Shown here: positions 12,298-23,650 of the stretch, piece by piece
Layout of the letters: the number at the start of each line of letters is the position of its first letter
Numbering within the stretch: position 1 is the first letter of the stretch
Origin: Arctopsyche grandis
Taxonomy: Eukaryota; Arthropoda; Insecta; Trichoptera; Hydropsychidae
NCBI RefSeq assembly: GCF_051622035.1
Contig: NC_135364.1
Location: forward strand, 18,475,001-18,539,000
Direction: 5' to 3'
Length of the DNA stretch: 64,000 nt
Translations under genes and position numbers: made by a program
Notes under the pieces: model-generated
What the model was told of the DNA's origin: nothing
The model's input: the letters and a program-made list of their open reading frames with translations, nothing else
Databases searched by the model: none

Positions 12298-13482
12298 TAG
12301 TGCTTCCAATCCCGGAAGGTTACTTCAGCACCGGGATTGCGGTGCTGGGAATTTCCGATCCCGGGATCCCGGTGCTAGCACCGGGATTTCAAATGTATAA
12401 GAAAAAAAGTTCAATTGCATGTTTTCATATTTCAAAAACGTTCAATTGCATTTTGCAAACTCTCTCGATGTTTCAAGCAATCCCATATTAGCATATTAGG
12501 CGCACTAATTTTGAGAGTTTGGCTACATTCTTTAAATTTTCGGTTGTTTCTACATTCTTTAAAGTTTCGATTCTTTAAAACATCGCTTTGATTAATTGAT
12601 TTGTTTTTTACAAACAGTTGAAATAATCCACCCAATATAGAAAAAAACTCCAATTACATTTACTTTATGTAAAAAATTCGGATGTGACCAACCTACGACG
12701 TTATCTATGTATTTGAGGAATATAAGAAGTATAAAAAACAAAATTCGATAATCGAACATATGTATGTACATACACGTTCACACATACCGGCTATGAGCAT
12801 TTTCAATACAAATTGAACACAAATGTAGGAAAACTTACACATATTATAGTTCTACTTCAGTCCGATTTGATGAGTGGTTTGGGAGATAATTTAAATCAAA
12901 AACCTAAAAAGAAAGAGAACACCTATAAGGGGAGGTACCATTTCCGGTCAACTTAACAATTTAAAAAAAAAATACGGTGTATCGATAAAAATTTCAGTAA
13001 CCAATACTAAGTTTCAGTTCGATAGGACGAACAGTGTTCAAAAAATCCCCAAAATACACTGACACACAATAAACATACAGACAGAAACACAGACACATAC
13101 ATATTTTTTCTAGATCACGAAAACGTGATCAGTGGTCGATTCTGAGTTCAAATTAGTTAAAATATACATACTTCAAATATCATTGCGGTTGAGCACAATA
13201 TCTGCGACAAAATACAGGCCGTTCATACCATTTCGTGGAAACGGCAAGCCGGCGTCGAAACCGGTGGCAAACAAATAGACTGACTGTCATTGCTCATCCC
13301 ACCATTGTTCATTATATGTATAATATTGCTTTATGTTTTTTCCATATTATTTTTGTAAAAATAATATCTTTGAAGAAATTTATGCCAGCACCGTAATTTC
13401 GGTATTCAGACTAGTTTCAGCACCGGGGTTCACGGTGCCAGAAAACACCGGGATTCCGGGATCCCGGGATTGGAAGCCTTAG
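12298..13482. mobile_element. hAT-like non-autonomous transposon
   Basis: Left end TAGTGCTTCCAATCCCGG; right end read inward TAAGGCTTCCAATCCCGG (16 of 18 identical). Both ends carry further sub-terminal GGGATCCCGG and AGCACCGGGATT motifs. The element is flanked by a perfect 8-bp direct repeat GTGTACAT (12290-12297 and 13483-13490), the hAT hallmark. It is 1185 bp with no transposase frame. An internal part around 12930-13150 (CTAGATCACGAAAACGTGAT) looks like a separate dispersed repeat. Confidence 0.85.
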
Positions 13483-13509
13483 TGTACATACATAAAAGCT
13501 TATTTATTA

Positions 13510-13760
13510 TACACTAGTTGTTTTACCCGGCTTCGCTCAGTTTTTGTAATATAAACAGCGTAAAAATGGCGAATCTAATAGTAAATATTTATTTGTTTTT
13601 TATTGAATTTATTTGAATCGCAAAAAATATCAAATAGTCGTCATAGAAATTTTGACTTGTTTACGAAGTTCCCAATCAAAGATACATACATACATACTTA
13701 CATACATACAAAGTCTCTTTCGAAATTTTATATCAGATTTTGTCTAATTTCAACTAATTT
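13510..13760 (+). mobile_element. ACCCGGCTTCGCTC family repeat
   Basis: Begins CACTAGTTGTTTTACCCGGC and continues CTTCGCTCAGTTTTTGTAATATAAAC, ATGGCGAATCTAATAGTAAA and, near the other end, AAAGTCTCTTTCGAAATT. The same blocks occur in order at 37025-37439 (reverse) and 50998-52250. In all three the outer edge reads CTAG/T, as a Helitron 3' end would, but I could not confirm a hairpin or the TC end, so the class is open. Confidence 0.55.
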
Positions 13761-13811
13761 TAATACATATTATTTTTAAATTTTATATATTTATTTACAT
13801 TAAACTACATA

Positions 13812-14010
13812 TCTATTCAAGATCGTTTCTTATCAGAGTTTTCCAATTTTATCTGATCATTGTTGAAACGGTTCCTTAAAATTGGCAAAAAAATCTTCCT
13901 ACCTGTTGTCACAAATCTTCTGTATTATGTATGTATGTACAATTTGTAAAAATGTATGTACAAGTCTAAAATCCATAGATGTCTCAATGGATTAATGCTT
14001 TCAATTATTG
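13812..14010 (+). mobile_element. tRNA-derived SINE, body fragment
   Basis: Contains the body signature GATCGTTTCTTATCAGAG, CCAATTTTATCTGATCATTG and TGAAACGGTTCC shared with the copies at 36.6-37.0, 46.3-46.5, 46.7-47.0, 62.3-62.7 and 63.1-63.2 kb. The tRNA-like head is missing here; the segment ends after a CATAGATGTCTCAATGGATT block that also occurs in the 36.7 kb copy. Confidence 0.65.
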
Positions 14011-14046
14011 TGCTCAACGTCTGCGTCAATTTCGCCAAGGTAACCA

Positions 14047-14086
14047 ATAACATTATACAAATATTGAAATATTTGTATAATGTTAT
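14047..14086. repeat. perfect 19-nt inverted repeat, 2-nt loop
   Basis: ATAACATTATACAAATATT, two bases GA, then the exact reverse complement. No element boundaries were recognised around it. Confidence 0.95.
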
Positions 14087-14387
14087 GTACGTGTTTTAAC
14101 TATGAGATGATTTTTCAAATAAATAAATTAAATTTAAATAAATAAATTACGCATAAACACCGTAAATACTCGTAAAATGCATCCTCCGAGGAAGAGAGAA
14201 GATCAAAATTTCACTGATACATCACATTCAATTATGAAAATAATTGGCTACCAGACAAATAGGTTAATATATTCCCAACAAGCAACATGTTATTATAAAA
14301 TCAAAATTAAAAAAATATATAACAATGGACGACAACTCTATGAACAGATAATTTTCAGATACAGAAATAAATATTATAAATATACCT

Positions 14388-14430
14388 AATAATAATGGAT
14401 TATATGATTCATTTATAATCCATTATTATT
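14388..14430. repeat. 17-nt inverted repeat
   Basis: AATAATAATGGATTATA at 14388-14404 and its exact reverse complement at 14414-14430. The fragment ATTCATTTATAATCCAT recurs just downstream, so this is a small local rearrangement. Confidence 0.85.
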
Positions 14431-14651
14431 AGATTCATTTATATTTAGATTCATTCATTCATTTAGATTCATTTATAATCCATATTATATATGTACAATT
14501 GTAATTTATCTAAAACTATTATATGTGATAATATTTGCAATTCATCGAAAATGGGAAGACGTTTATGAATCACAGTAGTATATATTTTTAATATGTCAAA
14601 AAAAAATTAAATAAAACATTCAATGTTTGATTAAGTATTAAATACTGAATG

Positions 14652-14843
14652 AAATGATATTTAATTTAACCATTAATAATTTATTTATTATTTATTATTT
14701 ATTTATTAATAGTTTTGGACCATTGTGGCATTACAGGAAGAACCTAATGCGCCACAATGGCCTACATTAGGTTCTTCCTGTAATGCCACAATGGTCCAAA
14801 ACTATTAATAAATAAATTATTAATGGTTAAATCAAATATCAAT
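14652..14843. mobile_element. two LINE 3' tails in head-to-head inverted arrangement
   Basis: Left half: AT-rich tail, then GACCATTGTGGC, a loop containing CAGGAAGAACCTAAT, and GCCACAATGG. Right half: the reverse complement of most of this, ATTAGGTTCTTCCTGTAAT, GCCACAATGGTC, then AATAAATAAATTA. The stem-loop matches the 3' tail of the LINE at 51.4-52.2 kb. The arms are about 80-90 nt and nearly identical. Confidence 0.75.
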
Positions 14844-15790
14844 ATCAATAATAAAATATAGTACTTACATTTAAAATATCAAAGCTAATAAAAAATTAAG
14901 TCGACTAATAAAAATGATTGTTTTTGTGATATCTGCGAATTCCGACTTCCAACTACAATATTTTCATGTGACGACTCATTTTTAATTTAGTCAATTAACC
15001 GGTAACCCCAATACTTTTGAGAAAGCTATTTTTATTTAAAAAAATATATAAAACATCATTCAAGCATTTAAATATGGATTAAAAATGAAAATTATACTAT
15101 AGTCAATATTTTTTTCATTAGTTCATTGATTCAATTGGCGATCACACAAAAACCATTTCATAACCCCATTTGGGGTAAGACCCTTAAGTTGGAAGCCCGT
15201 ATGCTAATCGATTAAAATATCTGAGTATACAATTATTTATTTGGACGAAGAAGATTTGCTGTGTGATTTGCACATTTTTTGTAAAGATTTTCAGTGACTC
15301 ATATATGTACGTAATGAACTTTACATTAATTTCAGTTTAATTCTTTTTATCATAATTAAATCATAAATATGTACAAATTTTATTGAATCAAATATCAATC
15401 CTGAATATTTTATATTAAATATCGCAAAATGACAGTTTGTTTTATTTAATATGAATTACAAAAAAATAAAATAAAATAACACCAATGGAATGTGCGGCAC
15501 TTCGATTATTTAAAATTTAAGATATATAATACTCAATATTCACATACATATATATATATTTTAAATATACGTGTAAGTAATTACCAATGTACGAATATGT
15601 AAAACAAATTACGTATGTCTATTATACACATACGTAGTTCAATATGTATTCTGAATTATCAATGTCCGTCCCACTTTGATCGCTTTTTACAAACTAATTG
15701 AATTATTATCGTGCCCAAATATTTTCCCCTTCCAATCAAATTGATTCGAATATTCTAGTAAAACTGTATCACCAATACACACATGTCTCA
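14844..15790. other. AT-rich intergenic stretch
   Basis: No gene seen between the inverted LINE tails and the promoter of cuticle protein copy C. Confidence 0.6.
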
Positions 15791-15794
15791 AGTA

Positions 15795-15931
15795 CTAAAC
15801 AACTATTAGGTATGCGGAGAAGGATATAAAAGCTTTCCGGTAAATTTTGCGTGACGTGGGTATTTCGACCATCGTCGGGCGGAATCACATAATATATTTA
15901 CTATAAAAGGTGGAGTCGAGCTCCAAACAGT
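15795..15931 (+). promoter_or_regulatory. promoter of cuticle protein copy C
   Basis: TATAAAAG at 15902-15909, initiator ACAGT at 15927-15931, CTTTCCGGTAAA at 15833-15844 (69 bp before the TATA box), then GCGTGACGTGGG. A second TATAAAAG lies at about 15825, immediately before the CTTTCCGG site; its distance to the initiator makes it an unlikely core promoter. Confidence 0.8.
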
Positions 15932-15975
15932 ATCACTTGTGCTACAGTTGTCTCTGAACACAAACGCTCCCAAAA

Positions 15976-16805
15976 ATGGCATTCAAAGTAAGCATACATA
16001 TCCCAAAACTTCACACAAACCCATCTAAAATGATGATTCATCGTTACTAATTGCTTGTTTTTAATTGCAGTTCCTGTTCTTCGCCGCCGTCTTGGCCGTA
16101 GCTCAAGCTGGAGTAGTTCCAGTGGCTCTCACTTCCTCCGAATACGACCACGTCCCTCAATACAGCTACGCATATGATGTCGAAGATGCGATCACCGGTG
16201 ATAGCAAAAGCCAACACGAAACCCGCAACGGAGACATCGTCACAGGACAATACTCCTTGACTGACTCTGATGGAACACGTCGTACTGTTGATTATGCCGC
16301 TGATCCCATCAATGGATTCAACGCCGTCGTCCGTAAAGATCCCCTCGTCCATGCTGCTCCAGTCGTAGCTGCCGCCCCTATCGTAGCTGCCGCCCCTGTC
16401 GTAGCTGCTACCCACACTCTTGCTTCCCCAGTTGCCTACTCTGCTGCTGCTCCTTTGGCTTACTCAGCCGCTGCCGCTCCAGTAGCTTATTCTGCTGCCG
16501 GACATTTGGCTTACAACGCTGCTCCAGTTGCCTACTCAGCAGCATCTCCTTTGGCCTATTCTGCTGCCTCTCCTTTGGCCTACTCTGCTGCCTCTCCTTT
16601 AGCCTACTCTGCTGCCTCTCCTTTGGCCTACTCTGCTGCCGGTCCTTTGGCCTACTCTGCTGCCTCTCCTTTGGCTTATTCTGCTGCCTCTCCTTTGGCC
16701 TACTCCGCTGCTGGTCCTTTGGCCTATTCTGCCTACTCCGCAGCCTCTCCCCTTGCCTACTCGGCCCGTCTTTCCCATGGAGCCAACTTCGCCTATGCCT
16801 ACTAA
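15976..16805 (+). CDS. RR-2 cuticle protein, tandem copy C
   Basis: Exons 15976-15987 (M-A-F-K, donor GTAAGC) and 16071-16805 (acceptor TTGCAG), phase 0, 248 aa. Signal peptide as in copies A and B. The RR-2 domain at about residues 29-95 differs from copy A by a Ser-to-Thr change in G-D-I-V-T-G-Q-Y. The tail begins differently ([10 protein letters not shown]) and carries its own arrangement of Y-S-A-A-S-P-L-A units. The end reads H-G-A-N-F-A-Y-A-Y. The intron is clearly more diverged than between A and B, so this is the older of the three tandem duplicates. AATAAA is at 16866-16871. Confidence 0.96.
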
Positions 16806-16879
16806 TTTGTCGATTTTAACTAATTTATTCGAAACTCAAATGAACTAGTATTAAGAAAACGAAATAATAAATATTTATA

Positions 16880-17717
16880 AAAAATAATATTTCTATATTT
16901 TTTTTCCACCATAATATCAACTTTTGCCTACACATTTTCAATTTATAATTGATCACCATTATGTTGATATAAAAACAATCTCGACATTGAATATATCGAA
17001 CTAGATATATAATTTGCCTCCTCCAATTTTTGTTTCCAGTAACTTTAATATTTTTCTACTAATGGGTCACCAGATGTGAACAAATTCAGGCCAGGTAATA
17101 TTATAATTTTCTTAAATCATATACCCAATTTCTCTTCAGCTTTGATTTTTTATTATATATTTGTGAACTAAATACTTATACTATATACATCCTTTAGTCG
17201 TTTTTTAATCTATACCGCTGAAATAATTTAACAATTTTGGATTTTATGCTATACACCCGAAATAAAAATAATAATGTCATGGGTTAGACTCGCCCATTTT
17301 TTGATTGATTTTTAATTTTTCGGCATTTCAACAAATAATAATATACTTGTAATTAATTATAAAAAAAATATTTATCATAAATGTGATCACATTTTATCTA
17401 AACCTCTTAATTTGAAAATTATCTTATTACTATGATTTTTTTGGAATAATGATTACGATATATATGTATGTACATACATATATATATATATTGTATATGT
17501 ATAATGATACCAATAAATTCACATTTAATTTTCATAAATAAAATATAAAACTAGGAAAATAGGCACCAAAAAAATAAGTCGATACCTTTAAATTTTATGA
17601 AGATATGAAGACTATTACAATGTACTATAATTATTACTACCACATAAAATGAAACGATATATATGTACATACATGTATAATTTGAATTCTAAAAGCATTC
17701 ATTATTAAAATACAATA
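16880..17717. other. AT-rich intergenic stretch
   Basis: No gene seen between copy C and the Helitron-like element. Confidence 0.6.
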
Positions 17718-18120
17718 TCTATATATGTATATGTAAATAAAAATCAATGTTTGCCTGCTGTCTGTCACGTATGCGTTCCTATGCCATTCAACCGATTGCA
17801 ATGAAACTTACATGAATTATTGGATATATGCCCGTGATGGTTTCTGTAAAAAAAATCGCCCGAAAATGGTATCGGGAACGGGAAAACAGGAATGAGTGGC
17901 ATTGCAACGCAATAATTTCAAATGTGTTCGCGTCGCTACCTGCGTTGTTAGGGAAATATAAATAATAAAATAATAATAAACAAACAATTGAATAATTTCA
18001 AATGTGTTCGCCTGCGTTTTTCAAATAAAAATAAAAAATAAACAAACAATTAAATAATTTCAAATGTGTTCGCCGCCTGCGTTTTTCCGAAAATTAACAA
18101 CACATGCCGGGTTCAGCTAG
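17718..18120 (+). mobile_element. Helitron-like non-autonomous element, copy 2
   Basis: Starts TC at 17718 preceded by A and ends GTTCAGCTAG at 18111-18120 followed by T, so the A/T insertion rule holds. The body has the GTCTGTCACGTATG, AAAAAATCGCCCGAAAATGG and GGGAAAACAGGAATGAGTGG blocks shared with copy 1. Near the 3' end a unit starting AATAATTTCAAATGTGTTCG occurs three times in a row, an internal tandem amplification absent from copy 1. Confidence 0.75.
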
Positions 18121-18437
18121 TTAGGAATACATTGCACAGTTAATTATTTATCTGTAATTATTGCCTCAATCCAGCTATATTTTACGTCATGTTTACTGGT
18201 GGTATGTAAAAGAAAGCCGTCTTTATTGTTCTTGTAAAATATGAGCTGAGAGAAATTTGTGTTTTTTAATAGAATTGGGAATAAATTAAACATGTATTTT
18301 AAATGTAAAAAATGTTTTATTTTTTCATTTTACTTTATTTTCTTATATTTATGAACAGTCGTTTTTTATTTTATGTTTTCTTTCGAGAAAGGTTGGAAAG
18401 TCGATTGCATGTTTAATAAATAAATTCTTTGACTAAA

Positions 18438-20107
18438 TTAATAGCCATAAGCGAAGTTGGGTCCATGGGGGATGGCAAGACGGGCTGAATAGGCGAGAGG
18501 GGAAGCAGCAGAGTAGGCCAAAGGACCGGCAGCAGAATAAGCAACTGGAGCAGCAGCGGAATAGGCAACTGGAGCAGCAGCAGAGTAGGCAACGGGAGCA
18601 GCGGCTGAATAGGCAACTGGGGCAGCAGCTGAATAGGCAACTGGGGCAGCAGCAGCAGAATAGGCAACTGGAGCAGCAGCGGTATAAGCCAAAGGAGCAG
18701 CAGCGTTATAAGCCAAAGGACCAGCAGCAGAGTAAGCTACGGGAGCAGCAGCAGCAGAATAGGCAACTGTAGCAGCAGCGTTATAAGCCAAAGGAGCAGC
18801 AGCAGAGTAAGCTACGGGAGCAGCGACAGTACGGGCAGCAATGACAGCAGGGGCAGCAGCTACAACAGGGGCGGCAGCAGCCACGACGGGGGCAGCAGCT
18901 ACAACGGGAGCAGCAGCTACGACGGGAGCAGCAGCTACGGTATGGACGAGAGGATCTTTACGGACAACAGCGTTGAAGCCATTGATGGGATCGGCAGCAT
19001 AGTCAACAGTACGACGGGTTCCATCAGAGTCAGTCAAGGAATACTGTCCCTGGACGACATCTCCGCTACGGGTTTCATGTTGGCTCTTGCTATCTCCAGT
19101 GATGGCATCTTGCACATCATAAGCATAGCTGTATTGTGGGTTGTGATCGTATTCGGAGGAAGCATAAGCTACTGGGACTACGCCAGCACGGGCCACGGCC
19201 AAGACGGCGGCGAAAACCAAGTACTGCAATAAATGAAATAAGCATTTGTTTATTTCTAATTACGTATATTCTGTTTAAATTTAACTACTTAATGCTAAAA
19301 CAAAACAAAACAACAGAAACTATATGAATCTATATTCAATCTTGAAGAAAATTATTTTTTTTTTTATTTTTTTTCAATTTTGCCACAGTGACACTACAGA
19401 TTAGCTCCAAGTCGTCACTATGGCTACACAAAAAATATACAATAAGATGAAAAAATAAAATAACCATAATTAACCATACATATGTATAAGACAAATATAA
19501 AATAGAGCATGCTAAGATCCCAAATTAAACAATCCCTCAACCAGATCAGCATAGTTTAGATTAAACAAGTCCAAACCAATAGAAATCCGGTTGAGGAGCT
19601 TGATGCCCCTGGCAACAGGCGACGAAACCATCAAACTGGGTACGTGCCCCAGGTGAGGAGAATAATTTGCGGTATTTAATGTAGTAGCAACATTATATGA
19701 TAACGAAATTGTTAATATGATAAGAATTGTACATAAGTTTTTGAGCTATTTTTTCTATTATGCTGTACATTAACATTAGAATAATATAATACTATAATTA
19801 CTAACAAAATTAAATAAAAATTGTAAAATAGAAAATGATCAGTAGCTATTAAATTAGATATAAGATGTATTGTGAACATAATTCAGTAACAATAAAAAGC
19901 ATTTAAAAATCAAAAAAAAATTGTTAACGATGCTATGTATGTATGTATGTATATAATGACTGAAATATCAAGCTGATGAAGCTTTACGTCGAGCAGGAGT
20001 TTTGAGGAGTAGGCTAAAACCCTATCTGGGTTGGTCGACCAATGATAGACAAGTATATATTTATTGAATAATGGTTAGGTTGGAGTACTACCCACCTTGA
20101 ATGCCAT
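18438..20107 (-). CDS. RR-2 cuticle protein, convergent copy D
   Basis: Minus-strand gene: exon 1 at 20096-20107 (ATG GCA TTC AAG, donor GTGGGT) and exon 2 at 18438-19223 (acceptor TTGCAG), phase 0, 265 aa. Signal peptide [17 protein letters not shown]. The RR-2 domain is at about residues 29-95 with [15 protein letters not shown] and [10 protein letters not shown]. It is followed by A-A-P-V-V repeats and many A-A-A-P-V-A-Y-S units, ending F-A-Y-G-Y. Its 872-nt intron is far longer than the roughly 84-nt introns of copies A-C because a LINE 3' end sits in it. It faces copies A-C, so an inversion or inverted duplication took place in the cluster. An AATAAA reads on the minus strand at 18365-18370. 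Function as for the other copies: secreted chitin-binding structural cuticle protein. Confidence 0.95.
19370..19690 (-). mobile_element. LINE 3' end inside the intron of copy D
   Basis: On the minus strand one frame reads [14 protein letters not shown], then L-D-L-F and a stop. This matches the A-P-I-P-R-A-I-R-L-L-N-E-I pattern of the LINE at 51.4 kb. It is followed by a 3' stem-loop at about 19381-19432 (GCCATAGTGAC / GTCACTGTGGC) and an A-rich tail. Upstream coding is frame-shifted, and the copy is 5'-truncated and old. It lies in the same orientation as the host gene. Confidence 0.65.
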
Positions 20108-20139
20108 TTTTGGTAGCGTTTGTGTTCAGGCACAACTGG

Positions 20140-20182
20140 AGCACAAATGATAGTGTTGCGAGTGGCCACCGCCGTTTATATA
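20140..20182 (-). promoter_or_regulatory. core promoter of cuticle protein copy D
   Basis: TATATAAA on the minus strand at 20175-20182, about 70 nt upstream of the ATG at 20107. The transcript leader includes TTTGTGCTCCAGTTGTGCC, close to the TTGTGCTCCAGTC leader of copies A and B. The CTTTCCGG block of A-C is not present. Confidence 0.7.
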
Positions 20183-20822
20183 CCTCCAGCTCCTGTCCGG
20201 TTGGCGAAATCCGTTGGTCCTGATAGTCGATGGTGGCCATGGTGACCAGCAAGCAGCAGAGGCGTCTTTCTGTGACCTTCTGAATGCTTGACGGGACGGG
20301 CGTGGTCTCTACGCCGACTCGTTGCGGTCAATATCGCCATTTTCAATCAGCGCCCACTAAACGCGGAAGCTTTAGATATTTACTATTACAGATTGTTAAT
20401 TTAGTTCTGCTTGATGTATGGATGCATGTGTGTGTCTTTACTTTTTCCAGTTACATACGTTTGCCAATCCGTACAAGATTGGTTCGATGCGGTGCATACA
20501 TATGTACGTAGTTGTGAGTCATGGACGCTCGGAGTGCAAATTGTATGGTTGTTATTTATTCATGATGGTTCTTTGTCGATGATACAATTTTGGCCACCAA
20601 ATAGGAGTATGTATTGTACATAATTATCAGAGGTATTTAGGCTACATTTAAATTTACATTTGACTCAATTTCATCATAGTTTGAAAATACTTCAATAAAA
20701 TGCTATTCTCGCTGTAGTCTTTCGAAATCGATAATTTTCTTTGTAGATTTTTTATCGTCAGTTTTTATTTTTATTTCAGATAAAATTAACTAAGCCCATC
20801 ATTTTTAAGATTATATTATATA
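20183..20822. other. upstream region of copy D
   Basis: Less AT-rich for about 200 bp next to the promoter, then AT-rich. No gene recognised. Confidence 0.5.
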
Positions 20823-21856
20823 TGTTACAGTTTAAGTGTTTACTCCAGTTCGTTCATTAACATACTAGTTTATTCATACACGAACTATTAGTTTTAGTTT
20901 AAATCAGGTCTGTGGAGTCGGATCAAAATTTACGATTCCAACTCCGACTCTGACTTAAACTCTAATTTGATCGATTTTAGTAAGAAATTTTCTTAAAGTA
21001 TATTTTAAAGTATAAAATTATTAGTAATAAAAATAATAGCAATTCTCAAAATATAAAAAAATAAAATTAAAAAAATCATTAAAAATTGACGTGTTACCCA
21101 ATTTATTGAATTATTGGTATTGAAATAGGTATACATAAAAATTAAGTACATTCATAGTATATGTGTATAAATATCATACACAAATAAATCAATTTAATAA
21201 AAAAAAAATGAGAATAAAAACACATCAAAATATGTGTTATTCAACGATTTTATTTAAAATGTAATTTAAATTCGTGATTTTTATAAAGAAGTTATTAAAT
21301 TTAAATTTATTATTCGATTTCCCTCAATAAAATTAGAGACTCTAGTTGACGCATACCGTAATACTATTAATTAAAAAATAATATAAAAAGGAATTGGAGT
21401 CAGTTGATTTGCGGCTCCGACTCCGCTTGAAATGCTCCGACTCCATGACTCAGAGTCCGACTCCACAGCCAAAAGTTATCGTCAAATAGAATCACCAGGT
21501 ATCGCATGAGACTTTTATCTGTCTAAGCTTTTGAACTGTCATAACCTTTGAGATATCAAAACTCCAAGTATTTAAAAGGGAAATATTTTGGAAACGATAT
21601 TAAAACGTAGCTATAACTCCCGTTTCCGCTAATTTTTAAAATATTGCAAACCAGGGTAAGCATAAATCTATAAAGGATGGATCAAACAATTGAGAACACT
21701 AAAAATTATGCATGCTTAACAGTTTGTGCATGTACAAACTACATATGTAGTTCGTTTGCCAATTTGTTCTTTATGTACACTATAACTGGCCAGATTGGTT
21801 CGTGTATGAACAAATTAGTATGTTCATGAATGAACGGAATATACACTTAGCCTGAA
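20823..21856. mobile_element. TGTTACAG-ended MITE, copy 2, split by another element
   Basis: The left end TGTTACAGTTTAAGTGTTTACT and the right end region GTACACTATAACTGGCCAGA to about 21856 align with copy 1. The copy is interrupted at 20905-21470 by a CTCCGACTCC-family element. The uninterrupted state is visible in copies 1 and 3 (TTTAGTTTAAG ... AATAGACTCAC). Its right terminus is decayed. Confidence 0.7.
20905..21470. mobile_element. CTCCGACTCC-family element nested in the MITE
   Basis: Left end CAGGTCTGTGGAGTCGGA; right end read inward GGCTGTGGAGTCGGACTC, each followed by further GGAGTCGGA copies. The element is 566 bp with an AT-rich centre and no frame. The ends resemble hAT termini of the CAGGGCTGTGG type, but a clean 8-bp duplication is not visible and a few host bases seem lost at the left junction. 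Confidence 0.65.
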
Positions 21857-23040
21857 TTTTCGCCAATCACGAACTTCTAAACAAATAAACGAATTTCACA
21901 AAAATTAGACGCATTTTATTAAGAAAATTTATATCATATTAATATAGACTATGTACTTTCGGGAAATTTCCGACTTTCCAGTGTTGCATCCGCTCAAACT
22001 ATAAAATCAACAACAAATGGGAAAGCATTAAGAGGTTTACACGTATCTTGAAATATTAAACGCGTTGACATTAAACGACTCTGCGAATTTATGCCGTTTT
22101 ATTTGACATGATAAGAAATATTTTAAGCCACTGATAAAATAATTAAACTTATTAAGATTTATCTACTTGGCTTTAATCTTTTTCTTTAACGACACCCTAA
22201 ATTGAAATTAATATTAAAAGTATCACATTTCGTAATTTGATAGTAACCAATAAATAGCAACCGATCGAAACGTACGCTGTAATTTTTTCAATCATTTTGA
22301 TACTGGTTTTTTATTCATTTTTTAACTATGAACTATGCGGAAGGTTAAATGTATCATTGGTTTGGTATTGTGTCGTTCTTTTAACAAATGGCAACCACAT
22401 TAAAACGACATCTTTAGTTTATATATACCTATATATAGATTGTTATAAATAAACGCGGTCGACATCCAGGTGAACTGAATTTTTTTTTGTATTATTTTCT
22501 TCGATCTCGACAAGTGCTCGACCTTTAAAAGAAAATCCTAACGAGACCATTTATTACATATCTGCGTCCAGCATCTACGCACGTCAGTTTCTTTTCAGCG
22601 AACGTTGTATATTGAGGTCGGCAGTTTTGAAACAGATACCGCACGAGTTTTTACCATCAGACATCCGAAGTTAACTAACCATTCTTCGAGTTTATTATTA
22701 TCTTGCAAACGAGTTTTGCACGTAAAGGGTGCTCGTCGACATTGACTATTTCTTGTCTTTGAATCGCACTGTTACCTGGTGTGACGTACGCCCAACGTTT
22801 CCGTCATTCTACACCGTCGAAACTGGTTTAAATACACTTTTACCTGTAAATATCTCTATTAAAAATGAATTCGAATTGAGATATGCGACATATGAAGGGG
22901 ATTGGGCGACTTGTCAATGTCGAATCTACGCGGTTTTTTCTTAAAAATATGATCCATCAGCATTCTAGAACTTTCTCTGACATTTTTTGCATTATTTTTA
23001 TATACGTTTGATTAAATTGTCTTTCTACGACCTTGATTGA
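21857..23040. other. non-coding stretch of mixed composition
   Basis: 22440-22960 is less AT-rich than its surroundings but shows no domain, splice pattern or repeated partner in the window. I see no gene here. Confidence 0.4.
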
Positions 23041-23049
23041 AATTTTCAA

Positions 23050-23650
23050 TGGTTACTAAAACACTGTTCGATACGAAAAATTGTTAAGAGACGAGATATG
23101 ACTTTTCTTATAGATCTATGCCCAGTAAACACGAATCTGGTAATAAAAAATGTTGATTGGCTCGAAATTCGGAGATATATTGTGTGTTTTTTAAATCGTG
23201 CGATTTTTCTATATCTTGGTGTTGTTCGGTCTATGTCTCAAAATCTGTCAATTTCCTGTTCAAAATTAATATTGGAATCTACAGTCGGGTATTTTATCTT
23301 TCATTTGTAGTACTTTTCAGCTTTCAAATCTCTCTGAGTAGTCGTCCAGTTCAAATCAAAATTCAAAAGTACGTATTTTCACTTGGGATTTTTTCCCGCT
23401 GTTAATACTATTTTATATTGAGTATTTTCTATTGAAACATGTTTATTGGGATAGTGTTCTTTTAAACGAAAACAAAAAATAGTGTGGCCAGAAAACTTTA
23501 AAAAACACATATATCTCCGAATCTCGAGCCAATAAACATTTTTTATTACCAGATTCGTGTTTACTGGGCATAGATCTATGTATAAGAAAAGTCATATCTC
23601 GTCTCTTAACCAAAAAAAAAGTCGTCATTTGTCGAACAGTGTAATCAATT
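23050..23650. mobile_element. foldback element with long inverted arms
   Basis: Arm at about 23060-23200 (GAGACGAGATATGACTTTTC, ATGCCCAGTAAACACGAATC, GGTAATAAAAAATGTTGATTGG) is repeated in inverted form at about 23490-23630, separated by about 290 bp. The arms are about 140 nt and differ at few positions. No coding capacity. Confidence 0.65.

Noticed and set aside
22440-22945. Possible LTR with AATAAA
   Set aside because: No second copy, primer-binding site or coding region found in the window; no retroviral-type element can be supported.
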